From NCBI GenBank assembly GCA_013396635.1, contig WBMW01004867.1, forward strand, positions 788,373 to 852,372: a stretch of 64,000 nt of DNA, read 5' to 3'. Below are positions 26,101 through 39,502 of this stretch, piece after piece. Made by a program: the position numbers and the translations under genes. The notes under the pieces are model-generated. The model saw only the letters and a program-made list of their open reading frames with translations, did no database searches and was not told where the DNA came from. This stretch comes from Penelope pileata (lineage: Eukaryota; Chordata; Aves; Galliformes; Cracidae). Positions within the stretch are counted from its first letter, which is position 1; the number at the start of each line of letters is the position of its first letter.

Positions 26101-27533
26101 GGGTAAAATTTCCCAAATATTATAGAGCAATTTTTTGAAAGTCGAGGCTATTTTAGTTTCATCGAGTCGCCAAGTGTACAACTTGGTAAATCAGCAACTC
26201 TGCACTTTGGAGACTGTGATAACAGGATACAAGTGGTTTGGCTTGACTGTAGGAACAAACTGACAACTGGACGCATGTTCTAGGAAACAGGATCAGTCTT
26301 ATTTTGCTGAACTTCAGATTTTTCCAAAAAATCCCCAAAACCTCTCAACAGGTTAAAAGTTCGCAATTGTTTGTCATTTCTAGGAACACAGGGAAAAAAT
26401 AGACTGTATTAAGAGACGATTAATCTTCAAAAAGCAAGAGAAGCAAAACCTAAGACCTAGCAATACAGTGGGGGAAGAAAATAGCCAAAATAAATCGTGC
26501 GAAGCTTTTGTTTAACATTTGGCAGTGCTGAAAAGAGTGGATAAAGATGGGCATAAACGAATATACGCAGAGTTATATTTCAAATTTGGCCCATGTTCTT
26601 CACTGGAATGCTGTTGTATGCCCCTGTTAGGTGTTCTCAGTGGTCTGATTGAAATTATGTGCAATACTCAGGGACTTTTTTCAATATTACTGTGAGCTAG
26701 TACACACATGAATAATCCAGTTTTATACATCTCTTCCCTTTTGTAATGAATTATCTTCATGTACTAACAAAAGTTTTAGAGAGTCTAGTGACTCAGTTTC
26801 AGGAATTAGTAGCTGATGTTTAACAATTTAAATCTATGCTGTGTCAAGGTACTAAACTGTTGTTTCCCATTTATATTTTCTATGTCAAGTGTGAATCTGC
26901 ATTGTTTTGGAGAGAGAAATGAAATTTCCTACACAACTCTAATGAAGATAGTTACTGATCTTTAAGATTTCAGCTTGGGGACTCATAAATTACTGGAGAA
27001 CTTCTCTGTTGAAAAAATATGTTTTTGATTTAAAATGGAGAAAACTCATTAATTTCATTTACGCTTCTTGTTGAGACTCTGCTGCGTGAAGCATATCCAC
27101 AAAGAATTTATTTTAAACTAACTTTTTAAGCTCTACTTAGTCTGCAGTACTAGCTGAAGTTAACTTGAATGTGCAGTGTGAATAACATAATTTTATCCCC
27201 AAAAAACTTTCTGAAGAAATATTTTTACGAGTGATCAGATACACTGGTTACTTTTAAAATCAGTTTGTACTTAACTGGATATATTTTAGTCTATAGTCTT
27301 TTTCTAACTCTACAATTTAGTCATTAAGCTCTTAAGGTTTAGCTACAAACTTCACACAAACTATACTTTTCCTTCAGGTAGCCAGTGATGAACTAAAAGC
27401 TGCTCTTCCCAGAAAATGTCTTCCAGTATGCGGAGTTTAGAACCTTGAGTTCACTGCAGTAAGTGGCTGTTGATTTCTTCAACAAGCTGTTCCCAATCTC
27501 TGCATCTCCGTTGTTGAGAGCAACTAGAGAATA
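23120..27533. other. Non-coding stretch, nothing recognised
   Basis: AT-rich intron-like DNA without repeat cores, splice-bounded coding frames or RNA genes that I can recognise. Confidence 0.5.
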
Positions 27534-27600
27534 CAGAATCACAGAATTGTAGGGATTGGAAGGGACCACTGGAGATCATCTAGTCCAACTCCCTGTGCTA
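27534..27600 (-). mobile_element. CR1 LINE 3' tip, minus strand
   Basis: Only the last 65 or so bases: reversed tail CAGAATCACAGAATTGTAG and UTR GGAAGGGACCACTGGAG, then CATCTAGTCCAACTCCC. Confidence 0.88.
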
Positions 27601-29648
27601 AAGCTGAAAGAGTCCTATCATGCTGTGGAAGTTCTCTCTCTTGTGAGGAGATGCTCAATGCTCCAAGTGATTCTGGGGTGGGAAGAATGTTGTTTACCTG
27701 GGTGGAGAACGGGACAACAATGTAATGCCACCTAGCCATGGCTCCGAAGGCGGTTGAGCAGCATGTCCCAGATGTTGGTGTTGCTGACAGTAAGGACAGC
27801 AGGGAATTTGGGGATGAAATCAGACTTCATCGTAAACTTCCCATTTGTTGAATCCAGAAGGAAAATAGCTTTTCTGAAATTTCTTTTCAAAGAGCTTTTA
27901 GAAATAGATTTTCTCAAACAATAGTCACTTATCTTAGATTTTCAGGTCATCATCACAACTCTCTGAAACCGGAAAAATTAGCGGTCCTTCCTCTCATCTG
28001 TGACAAAGATCTACAACTGTAAACCTTGAGAACTCTAGTACAAACAAAGCTTCCAAGATTTCCAGGCTTGCTGACAAGCAGGTGAAGAGGTGAAATCCTC
28101 ATGTTTTCACCCTCATGTTCCTTTTCCATGAACGTGGAAGTCTGGAAGTCTTTTGATGGTTTGACTTAAGTCAAGTAGCTGCTGGGCAGGCCTTTGAGGG
28201 AACAATAAGTTTTTGTACCTTTTGGGGTTTTTTTTAAATAAAAATGAAATAGCATTTTTTGGCTTTCTGGAGGAGAGATTGAAGCCAATTATCACTGTTT
28301 AGTCTCATAGAAATTCAAGAATTCTACTTCAGTCCATTTTGGATCAGCATTTTTGGGTTCATGGAAACAAAAGCTCATGTGCAGCCACAGACAGTAGAAG
28401 GAGCCAGTGAAGAGTATCTGGGCCAGCTGGCATTGCCCGAGCTACCATTGTTTAGGGAACCCAGAGCATGCACCAAACCAGCTCAGACTCAGGAAATAGG
28501 TTTCATTTAACTCAGTTATTTCTGCTCTTGAGTACAGTAACACAAATGTGAACCTGCTGGGTTTATAATTCCTTTTCCCACAGGAATGTAGTTTTTGGGT
28601 GTCTAATAGTTTTAAAGTGTCTACAAAGCTGAGTACAGGAAGCTCTTTTGTATATATTCCTTCTCTGTAAGTTATTTCATGGAAAGGAATAGTTCATGTC
28701 TCAGGTATAATTTTGTTTGTTATGTAGAATATTTGCACAAGATTCTACATGAAGAAAGTAACCTACTGAAAAGCACTCTCCCAGAGATGACAAAGAATAC
28801 TTGCTCTGCCTATTAAAAGATCTTCCTACTTTAAAGTTGATTATTTTTATTCTTCAAAAATGAGAAACCATTTGGTTAAAAATAAGTAAGGAATCTTTCA
28901 TGAAACCATTGAATTATTAACAGAAACCTTGACTCTAGACTGTTTTGATTGATAAAACTAATTTATCTCTGTCTCCCTGAGATATTTATATCATCTGTCT
29001 AAACAGCATGAATCACATTTAAATTATATCAACTTGTGCCACCTCCAGGGTAACAAACTGACACAGATTCAACTGAGTATTGCTTTCCTTCATTTTATTC
29101 ATTTGCAATATCTAATTGATTTTTATTACAGTTGAGTTTGTTCACTTTAAAGGGAATTTGAATTCATAGCCAAGAGGGTAGAAAAGGAAATGACAGTAAT
29201 CAGCAGTATCATTTTTTAAATCATATTTTGTACCTGTACTAAAAGGCACAGTTAGAGGAAAAATGCATATTGTCTTCGATTCTTGAGATATATGTCTTGA
29301 GATATGAGATACATAAGTACAAATTTATTTATACTGATTAGATGTGCACAGTAAAAAAATACATAATGATTTACACTTATAAATGTGCAGTTAATATACT
29401 CTTCAAGTTTTTAGTGCTAATACTATAATTGATACTTGTCATCTGTTGCAATGGGCAACAAAATAAAATCAGAATAGCAGCCTTTAGGAAATCTGGGAAT
29501 GTCTTGCACGTTATTTTTTTTAAGCAATGATCAAAAAAGATTTCAGAAGTTGCCATGAAATGAAATTCCAAAAATATTTTCGAGCTTTCTGTAGTTTTCT
29601 GATCTTAGGGGGGGAAAAAAAAAAAAAAGTGCAATGAGAGTCCAGTTT
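27601..29648. other. Non-coding stretch, nothing recognised
   Basis: No gene. A G/A run at 29609-29629 (GGGGGG followed by 13-14 A) sits just before the next CR1. Confidence 0.5.
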
Positions 29649-30083
29649 ACTTCTAAGACGATTAAGAGACGGGAATGTCCCTTATTTAAGGAAAGGCTGA
29701 GAGAGCAGGGACTGCTCAGCCTAGAAAAGAGAAGGCTCCGGGAGGATCTCATCAACACCTACAAATACCTGAAGGCAGGGTGCAAAATCAACAGAGTTGG
29801 TAGTGCTCTTTTTGGTGGTGCTCAGTGTCAGGGCAGGAGGCAGTGGCAAACTAAAACACAAGTTCTGTCTGAACACATAGAAACACTACTTGTTAGGGTA
29901 ACCAAACACTGTCACAGTTTTCCTAGAGAGATTGTTCCAGAGAGAGTCTTCCTGCTTTGAGATATTCAGAATCTATCTGGACATGGTCCTGGGCAAGCGA
30001 GTCTGGTGTCACTGCTCAAGCAGAAGAGTTGGACCAGATGGCCTCTAGAGGTATCTACCAACCTCAACAGTTCTATGATTCTC
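29649..30083 (+). mobile_element. CR1 LINE 3' portion
   Basis: Frame 29634-29960 includes ERLREQGLLSLEKRRLREDL and NTYKYLKAGC, typical of the CR1 reverse-transcriptase C-terminus. The middle is much diverged. The 3' UTR (TTGGACCAGATGGCCTCTAG) and tail (AGTTCTATGATTCTC) follow. It is broken by stops and frameshifts. Confidence 0.92.
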
Positions 30084-31190
30084 TAGACATTTTATATACC
30101 AACAGATACATACCAACGGATATGTCATTCACAGATTTTATCAATAGATACAACAAATGATTGTGATGTAAAATTTTAAGTGCCAACATTACAGTTATAT
30201 CTAGGTAGCTAGATGATACAGTGAAATGGTTATAAAATGAAAATCACTTGCCTTCCCAATAACTGAACTCCTCAAATGTTATATGATCATGTGGAGCCTG
30301 TGACTATTAACTAAAGCAAGGTTATGCTTTCACAGATGGATAATTTAGCATTGGCTAAGGGGAAATTCAGATCATAAAAACTAAAATATCTTTTCTAGCC
30401 AGGATGGAGAAAAGCATTTAGGTCTGGATGTGCACAGTGGCCTCTCCTGATTTAAAAATGTGATAACTAAATAGTCTCTTTAAGCTTTATAGGCTGAGAT
30501 CCTCTGTATTCTTCTATTTTAATATATGTTTTCTGAGAGCTTGGTTTCTAATGCCTTATGTTGGGTTTAAGCAGAAGCAGGTAGATGGAAGTGTAAAAAG
30601 GGCTATGTAACAGCATTATCTAACTTACAGAGTTGTATGCAGATAAATTTTAAGAGTTCAGGAGACAATCTCATAGCTGTCTCTTGATATGATTGATTTT
30701 TAGTAATTAAAAGAACAGTGAGAGAGAAGAAATTAAAAAAATTAAACCAAGTAATGCAACTTGTAAAAGAGAAAAATCCTTACTGATCTCTTTCAGAAAT
30801 TGTTCCAAGCTTCTGAAATGCAGGATTAGGGCAGTATGTAGTAAAAACAACCTATGACCAGTGTGTGCAAAGACAGGCTTTCATAATCATTACTCTAATC
30901 TAGATTTTAATCTTGGAAGTTGAAATACAATAGTTAGTAAGTTTGATATACAATTTCAGGACTAAATATAATAATCAATGATGAGCTCTTTGGACAGAGA
31001 AAAATAACACTAGTCTCAGCAGAGAAACATTCTCTCTCTCTTTTTTTTTTAGGCCACAATTTAAACAAATTAAGTAAAAGTTTAAATTCTGTAAATGAAG
31101 TCTAATATTTCTACCTTCTATAAATAGTTTTCCACCAGCATTGTTTAATTCATTTTGATGTCTAAAATATCCTCCAGAGGACAACATTTA
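30084..31190. other. Non-coding stretch, nothing recognised
   Basis: AT-rich DNA. A CT/T-rich run lies at 31030-31050. No gene seen. Confidence 0.5.
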
Positions 31191-32273
31191 GGTTCATGGA
31201 GAACATTTACATTTATGGAGAATGTTTATGGAGACCAAACAGTGAAGCAGTGGGTGGTGTGTTTCAGCAGTGGTGACAGCAACATGAAAGACAAGCCACA
31301 TTCCAGAAGGCTGTCTGGAACAGCTGTCACACCACGACATGAAGAGTGCCTCAATCACCTCATCTGTGCAAATCAACAGATTATGATCAGGGAAATGTTT
31401 ACAGAGCTGAATATTAGCTTCATTGTGCCGGAAGTGATGGTGGCAATGTTCGAATATCACAAACTTTGCACCAGGTTTGTCCCATTAATGCTGACACAGG
31501 AATAGAAAGAACACTGCAAGGAAATTTATCAGGACTTACTGAACCAATATGAGACTGAAGGTGACAGTTTTCTGGATTGCATCATTACTGGTGACGAGAT
31601 GTGATGTCACCACTATGAGCCAGAGTCAAAACGGCAGTCCATGGAATGGCAACGTGTATTCCCCATAGAAGAAAAAGTTAAAGACACAACCCTCAGTGGA
31701 TAAAGTGATGTGCACTGTCTTTTGAGATAGGAGAGGGGTGATCCCTCTGGATTTCCTGGAACTTGGACAAACCATCAACTCTGACTGCTACATCACAATG
31801 CTGACTACGCTAAAGGCTCAAACTTCCAGAGTCAGGCCAGAGAAGATGACAACTTTTCTCTTGCAACATGATAATGCCAGGCTCTATACCAGTTTGAAGA
31901 CTGTGGAGCACATTGTCAGTCTTGGCTGGACTGTCCTGCCACACACACTGTATAGTCTGGAGTTGGCGTCTTCTGTTTCCATCCATTTGGGCCAAAGAAA
32001 GATGGACTGCATGGGCAAAGTTTTCCTAGCAACAATGCTGTGATAGCAGCTGTGAATCAGTGGGTCACCTCCACCGGTGCAGATTTTTACAAGCGTAACA
32101 TGCAGGCTCTTGTTCATTGCTGACAAAAATGTATATCTCTAGTGGTGACTATGTTAAAAAGGGATGTTTTGTAGCTGAGAATTTGCTCTATCAAATAATA
32201 TTATTCATTTATTTGTATCTGTTGTAGTTTCCATGGAAATAAAAAGGAGGCATTACTTTCAGAGCAACCTACA
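31191..32273 (+). mobile_element. Mariner (Galluhop-like) element, 5' end missing
   Basis: The right end is intact. It ends in GGCATTACTTTCAGAGCAACCTACA followed by TA, matching the terminal repeat of the element at 18780-19209. The left terminal repeat is absent; similarity begins around the TTTATGGAGACCAAACAG motif. Between them lies most of a transposase gene, now broken. It has the central part that the MITE at 18780 lost. Confidence 0.9.
31213..31995 (+). pseudogene. Mariner transposase pseudogene (DD34D type)
   Basis: The reading starts in one frame with YGDQTVKQWVVCFSSGDSN (DNA-binding region) and meets an in-frame TAG at 31503. It continues to ITGDEM, containing the first catalytic Asp (31593-31595). 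A TGA follows at 31602 where mariners have Trp. After a frameshift the second Asp appears in LLQHDNARLY (31870-31872). At 31975-31977, exactly 34 residues later, the third Asp codon reads GTT and the frame shifts by one base, as if the A of GAT was deleted. The D34D spacing identifies the mariner clade. The enzyme cannot be active: a catalytic Asp is lost and there are at least two stops and two frameshifts. Confidence 0.9.
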
Positions 32274-34585
32274 TACTTCTGGTATTATGATTTAACCTGA
32301 TTTATGATGTTTTTATTGTTAAAGTGCATCCAGCAGTAACTAAATTGAAATTGTTTGTCCCTACTTTTTTTTTTTTACTTCTGAAAGTCCACTTCAGATG
32401 GTCTTGAAGGAGAGAAGGGGAATCCAATCACTAAGCAGAGCTGAGAGAAACGCTGTTAGAGACCTGGTCTGCTCTTATCACCGTGACTCAGTTGCCCTCT
32501 GAGGCTGACAAAGGCCAGTGCCAAATGCTCATGTTTATCATTCTGAGCTACTTCAAGGTCTGGGCACTCTAAATAAGCAGAGAAAATGGTTAAACAAAAG
32601 AAATTCTAAGTTCAAAGTTTCTTGCATTTTTAAAAGCGTTTTGTGAATAGTTAAATAAAGATTTGGTTTCTTTTCTCCCCTAAAGCCTTCTGGGCTTACT
32701 GTCTTCCTTTGAAAATCTTTGATACAGTTCTTATCAGGGCTGTGGTATGGTGATAAAGGGACTTCAGCTACAAAACTGGCTTGAAAAAGTCGACTATCAT
32801 CATGTATTATCATTTATTTTTTTTGGAGAGTTTTTTCAAAATTCAAATCAATCTATAGTTTAGCCTCATAGGCAATTACATCAATGCAGAGAGAGAAACA
32901 AATCAACTGGAAGAAGATGGAGGAGCCAGAATTTTTGTGAAAACCCCTGCATTGTTGAAAGTAATTTATTTCAGAATGGCTTGAATTCCTAGGATATACT
33001 GCAATCTATTAAAACTGTACTCATCTGTGTCAAAATTGAAGGACAATACTTTAATTTTTACTTTCCACAAATTTTCAAGTCTTAAAACTCAACTGTTCTT
33101 CCTGTCTAGCATTCCAATTTAAAGAAGTAATACATGATGAGTTCTTCATATTTCTTCACCTACTTAATGACGTGGTTTTTAGATTTGAAAAGCACTTTGT
33201 GAATCACTCAGTGGCTGCTAAAAATGAATAATAATGAGCCCTACTCAGTTGTCATGCCAGCTGCTGATTTTGTTCTGATGCTGACTTTATGCTGTAGAAA
33301 GTAATCCTTATGCTAAATCTCACTTGCCTGCAAGAAATTGATTCCATTACAGTTTAAAAATGCTCCAAATTGTGTTATACGTAGAGTTATTGGGCTTTAG
33401 TTATTAAGAAGAAGTGAAAACAGGGACATCTGAGAGTATTTTAATGTCTGGTCAGACAGCCTGGATCTTTGTACTTCACTAAGGGACTTCTGTTGTAGTG
33501 AGAGTTACTAAGCTATAACTAATGCTGCATAACCACACAAATAAGTAATCTACCAATTTTAGTGTCTCTGATAGTGTTGCTTATTGATCCAAGGATTTAT
33601 TTAAAAACTTGATCCTTGCAGTTTGACAAGTACATGATTATAATTTTATAGTTGCCCCTAGATAGGAAAAAGGTTGAATGTAGGTGGAAGTGCATGGTAG
33701 GTAACAAAATAAGTCATTTGTTTTGACCATTTATTCCCAATGAAAAAGTTTAACCAACAGAATATAGTAGAGCTTTTAGTAACAGCAAACATTTATAGGA
33801 AATTAAAAAATTCTGAACGAAAAATTGCACAAAGGCAGAGAGAATCTTTTCCAAAAGGAGACACAGAAGTAGTAAAAGCACCTCATAATGCTATAATTTC
33901 TGTAGGATAGAAATGGAAGCAATGTTCCAGTTCAATTTCTGGTTTACTCAGTAATATTGTAAGGTAATTGTTTTCATAAAATTAGATCAGCCTTTAAATA
34001 AACTGATAGCCATCTCTTTCCCTCTTATTTAAATTATGCCAGAACATTTAAAACCTGATATAGATTATTGTATGCGTAAGTGAATAAAAATTAAGAAATG
34101 AACCAATATGTATTTGCACAGGTACATGTCTAGTGTTGCACCAAGCTCCAAAGTCCCAGCACCCATCTTTGTGTATCCTGTTCAATCACTGTATGCTTGC
34201 CAGTAATTTAGTGAAGAAAGACAGCCAACCTCTGAGGACTGTCCAGCCCACACAGGATCTGAGTCACTCTGCAGAAGTGCCTGTCTTGCATGATGGATTA
34301 CAGATGGATTCCAGTGAAATTAAACTTCCGAATTGGCGCCTTGAAGACAGAGAATTTGGCTTTTGTCAGAGATTTCACCTTTGTGATCTTGGATCTATAG
34401 AAATGCATATATATAGTAGAAAAACATTTCTAGGATAGTCTTAGAATGATGTTAAGAGTCTGAGGGAAACATGTGATCAACCAACTGAATGTGGTTTTAA
34501 TTGCCATCTTTTGGATGAGATGGTTTAACTCCTAATCTATTGTTCTTAACCGTGACTTCATGGTAGCCTACATCTTCCTCAGAAG
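32274..34585. other. Non-coding stretch, nothing recognised
   Basis: AT-rich DNA with no gene or repeat core that I can identify. Confidence 0.5.
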
Positions 34586-34840
34586 AGGAGAGGAGGGGCA
34601 GGTGCTTATCTCTGTGGTGACAGTGACAAGACCTGAGGGAATAACATGGAGCTGCATCAGGGCAGTGTCAGGTTGGGGATTAGGAAAAGATTCTTCTCCA
34701 GACAGTGGTCAGGCACTGAAATAGGCTCCCCGGGGAATTGGTCACATAAGGTTTGAGTTTTGATTGGCCCTGTGAGGAGCCAGGAGTTGGACTTGGTGAT
34801 CTTTGTGGGTCCCTTCCAACTTGGGGTATTCGATGATTTC
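34586..34840 (+). mobile_element. CR1 LINE 3' end
   Basis: Diverged CR1 C-terminal coding sequence (GTGACAGTGACAAGACC, then AGGAAAAGATTCTTCTCC, then GGCACTGAAATAGGCTCCCC) and 3' UTR (TTGGACTTGGTGATCTTTG, then GGGTCCCTTCCAACTTGG). It ends in ATTCGATGATTTC, a mutated tail. Confidence 0.88.
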
Positions 34841-37800
34841 ATTATTCTTTTGCAATCTTGTAAGTGGCTAAAATTCCACAAGCGTTTGCCCTGGAAAACT
34901 CCCATTATTCTCAGGTTTAGAGATCCTATGGCAATTTTCCAGTATAACTTGGACCAATGTCTGTTTTAAGTACAGACGTAGCATTTCAGATGCAGTTTTG
35001 CAACCATTTTCTGTCGCTACTGATATGTCTTCAATGAGTATAATTCAGACTATTTCAGCCAAAAACTTAGTCACGCTATCTTTCCACAGCTGACACAAGC
35101 ATGTTCTGAGGTTCTTCCTGTTGTTTCCAATGCTTGCCTTAACCTATGACACCCTTTCCTTGTCTCTGGTGTGTGACCCTGTGCTTTTTACTTCTAGTTT
35201 AAATCCACTTTTGTTACTTCAGTCCTTCAGACTGTCAGTCCAGTTCATTCTGTATGATTTTCCATCTACAATTTTTTACTGAGGTCTTAGATTATTATGT
35301 CATTGGCGAATGTTGTTAGCATATCTGGATTTTTTAAAATCCATTAAAACATATGCTTTGTTCCAAAAACGTTATTTGAAATAACACTAGTAATCTAACA
35401 TTCTTGTGTTCCTTTTCTTGAAATATCGGTAATCTTATAAAGAGAGATACCAGGTTAATTTGACATAATGATCATCTATTTGGGGATAAAGCTGTTATTG
35501 TTTATATTCCATTTTTCATTACCTCAGTGTCTCTAGTTGTGCAATGCTTCACAGTTTGTCTCAAATTCTTGAAAAGGACTCCATGAGGCCAGAGCCACTT
35601 GTTTTTCAGTTGCCCAGATCATGCACTTTTTTCTTAAAAGAAATAAAGATGTAGGGGTTTTATTATTATTATTTTTCAGGCATTTGATTGCCTGTTGGAT
35701 TCATTAAAAGTCTTTGTTTTTAAACCAACCTTTCATTTGCAAATATTGCAAGTACTCTGGAGTGGAGATGTGGGGTCTCACCCTCATGGTCTAGACACTT
35801 CTTTGGAAACAGTTTCATGTCTTTGTTTTGTCCTCATCTCTGACTAGTAATTTTCATTTTCATAGTCTGTATCATTAGCCACACTGCATTTACTACCATA
35901 GTCAATATCCTCACATTAATTTTGTTTTGGACTGTCTGTAAATTATCTCTAATCTTAAATGCTCTTTGCTGCTTGGTGAAGTCACTCTTTTTTTTTTTTT
36001 TTCCCTTTTTATTTGAATGATGAAAGTACATTTTAGCACTTGCAATTTTGCAAGATCTGACCCTGTCTAACATTTTCTGTTCTCACTTTCTCCATATATT
36101 TTCTGACATCAGACAGTTTTTCTTGCATATTAGTTTCATTTTCCACCCTACAAGCTCTCTGTGTGCTCCAGATATGCTCTCTGAAGTGGTTGCTCATCTA
36201 GTTAGAAATGATGTCCTTTATTATAAGAGGCTTTTCCACGCGTTTGAATCTCTCGTTTTTACAGCCCACAGCCACAGCCTTTTTCTTTAAGGAATTCTAG
36301 AACTTCCTTTAGTCTTCATTATTTCCCTTATTCCCTGTTTTTTAAATTAAATTCTTATTTATTTATGCTTGGCGTTTATTTATATTACAGCAATTTTTGA
36401 AAAATGGAACAAATTTGTCATCACTTATTCTGAGACATCTTTTTTGACCAACTATTTGATAAGGTCTTGTAGCTCACTTTTCTTGTGTTGTGTGACACAT
36501 CCTTAGATACCTGGGTCTCACACTTAGCAGAATTTATCTTCTGGGAAGTTACAATATCACTTCACGGTTTTCATAGTGCTATTTACTCCTTTTTTATTAT
36601 TTCATACTAATTAAAATTTCATTCTAGTTAAAACAGAAATCGATATGCAACGAAAGCAATCCTACAAAACCCTTTCTGAAAGGAACCAGAAACCATTAAA
36701 AAACTTCTGCATCCTTTCTAGTTTTCTTACAGCCTACAGCATACTTGGTTGATAGCTCATCACATCATCACTATTTTGGCCATAAGGAAGATTGGTATGG
36801 TTGGTGCATGCTGAAGTGGAAAATAAGAAAGAGGATTACTGTGGCCACTGACTTACGTATCTACTGCATCACCTATGTGACAGGAAAGGTGCAGGGAGTA
36901 ACAAAAAATATTGCAGATAGTTTTATTGCCTTCTACAATCCAGTATCCTCTCACCTGTTTTTATTTTTTATTTTTTATTTTTTTATGAGCAGAATATTGC
37001 TATTGCTTTACAACTGTAAAAAACTCTCCAATGGGGAAAATTTTAAGGATATTTTAAGGATATTTTAAGTGAATGATCAAGATGAAAATCATGAATACAA
37101 TTTCACAGATTCCATGTTAGTTAAATCCTTATATTTATTTTCAGTCACATGCAAGAGATTTTCTATGATTCCTCTGTTTGATTTCATTATTTTCTTAAAA
37201 ACACATATTCTTGTTAAAAAAAGGCAAAATCTGCTCTACATGACTAGTCTTGTGGGTATCTTTTATTTATTTTCTTTAAGTAGCTGTGTAAGTGAAAATA
37301 TTTTTTCCTTTATGCATCATATATTAGTGAATCTCTAACAGAGAGATTATTGCTGCTAGACTGACAGTATTAACCAGACATGGATTCTGCCTTCCTCTGT
37401 CATTTAGGCACAGGAACAGAAAAATCTGATCTCCTTTTATTAAAACATCTCTCTCTTTTTTTTTTCTTTTCATCAACAGACATCTAACTGTTGAATCAAA
37501 AGAGTGTCTAAAATGGAAAATGCAAAGTCACTGTGATAAGTAATCCTTGAAAAGAAGTAAAATATGAGGAGATAGTTATATCTTTAGGTTTTTTCAGCTA
37601 CCTGAGGACTTATCTCAGTTTTCCAGAATGGTTTATACTATTGCCTGTCAGTGAAGCAGAGTAATCACGAGTAGGTTTTTACTATATATTTTATATCCTA
37701 CTTCTTTTTCCCCCTCGTTTACCACCAGAGAGTTATTCAGTAATTTTTAACAAGGTGGCAGCTCCTGTTTTAAAACAAGAACTAACTTGATTTTCTCTTG

Positions 37801-38959
37801 CGTTTTTGAACTGGATTTTTTTTTCAGCTATTGGTTTGTATCTTGTCTTAGGACCATCTCGGAAGGCAAACAAACTGTCATTGAGCAATACAAGACACTC
37901 CTCTTTCTCCTTAAATGTTCTATTTACAATAGCTATTTTAAACCCTTCTCATTGGCAGCAGGATATGCTTGTGTTTTCAGGCAGTCGACTCTAACTGCAG
38001 GCAACAAGTACATTCAAAACAGACTGATAAAATCCTGGTTTTGAGATACAGTGGCTGGAAGAGAATCTACTTCTATTAAGTACATATACTTTCAAATGGA
38101 ATTTATTTTAAAACAGAATATTCTATTTTAAAGAATTTACAAGTGTTTTTTACATTTATTACATAAAATTGTAAGGAAATGATGAAGAAGTGACACAAAT
38201 TTGCACCTAGAATTGAACATGGAACATAATAATATGCAACATAAATAGTCTAAATTGTCACATAGTCTGTTTATTTGGTTTTTTTTAAAGAAAACTAAAG
38301 AGTTCATAAAAACTTTACTTTTCTAATTCTTTATACTATTGGATATATTACAAATTTTAAGCAATGTATTATTCAATTGATCAAAGGACAAGATAGCATT
38401 AATCAGCTGAACTGGTTCATTAAGATAGTTCACACTCAGCAAATAATTGTAAGTAAATACAGTTCTATGAGTGTTAAAATACACTTCATTCCTAGTATGG
38501 TGTCTGTATTTAAATGCAAAATTCACTTTTGCAGCAAAAAACAAATGGAATCTAAGTGGGTGGGAGAGGGCTGGAGGAACTGCATCTTCTGCTGCATGAG
38601 GGGGTTACTGCCTGTCACTGTAACTGGTCCTCTCCATGCACTTTTTCATGGTTTGTGTCATCATAGCTAATTCCAGTGTCCTCTGGCTGTCCTTTGCCTA
38701 CAGTTGGCCAAAAAAGGGGAATGGACTCTCTGAACTTCTAGTTTTATTGTGTTAATTAGTTAACAGTAGAGAAACATGGGAAGGAGAAAGAGATGAAGTT
38801 AATAAGAAAGCCCATTGTTCATACAGGATGTTTTAGTTCTGCATTCAGTCATAAAATAAATATTTTTTGTAGATGTATCCAAATAAATGGATTAGAAAAT
38901 ATAACTTGCTGGATGAGAAAAAAAAAAGGACTTGACACACTCTTTCCTTCCATTGCTAG
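34841..38959. other. Non-coding stretch up to the first recognised ITGBL1 exon
   Basis: No gene or transposon core. A short tandem repeat of TTTTAAGGATA (2.6 copies) lies at 37041-37069, and a T-rich run with scattered A at 36959-36985. The last bases form the branch region and acceptor (TCCTTCCATTGCTAG) of the exon at 38960. Confidence 0.5.
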
Positions 38960-39106
38960 GCCATGGGAAGTGTGACTGTGGGAAGTGCAAATGTGATGAA
39001 GGCTGGTATGGTGAAGCTTGTCAGTATCCAACCACTTGCAATCTTACACGGAAGAAAAGCAATGAAATGTGTAAGAATTCTCAAGATATCATCTGCTCCG
39101 GTGCAG
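38960..39106 (+). CDS. ITGBL1: ITGBL1 exon encoding I-EGF repeat II
   Basis: 147 bases, phase 1 in and out (two bases finish a Gly codon, one base starts the next). The acceptor is TTGCTAG and the donor GCAG|GTAAGA. The peptide begins HGKCDCGKCKCDEGWYGEAC, the C-x-C-G-x-C-x-C start of an integrin-type EGF domain. It continues through QYPTTCNLTRKKSNEMC to DIICSGAG, eight cysteines in all. NLT is a possible N-glycosylation site. Residue order agrees with human ITGBL1 repeat II nearly throughout as I recall it. This is the first exon I can recognise in the window, and probably exon 3 of the gene. The fold would be an extracellular disulfide-rich module. Confidence 0.96.
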
Positions 39107-39502
39107 GTAAGATGTCTTTTGTTGGTTTTGATGGCTTAAGAAGTTCTCCGTGTCTTATCTTGAGCATCAGTAATTCCTCTTCTAATTAAGAATTTTGCAG
39201 GAGACTGAGAAATAACTGTTTGTGTACTAAAATACTTGATTTTCCTATAGGCCCATTCTCGTGCATATGATGTGTAGTTATTCAGTGTGCTTACTTCAAT
39301 ACTGTAGTTTGTCCATAGCTGTTTCAGGTTGGTTAAACCACAGCTGTGTCATGTATTCTGCCCATCAAAATGTTATGTGAATGTCATTAATACAGAAAAT
39401 GGCCTTTGTGTGTGTCTCTGTGTTAGTAGAATGCAGAGATCATGTTTGCAAATACTTTTTTCGGATTGTTTATAAGCTATACAATTTTTTTGAGACGCTT
39501 CT

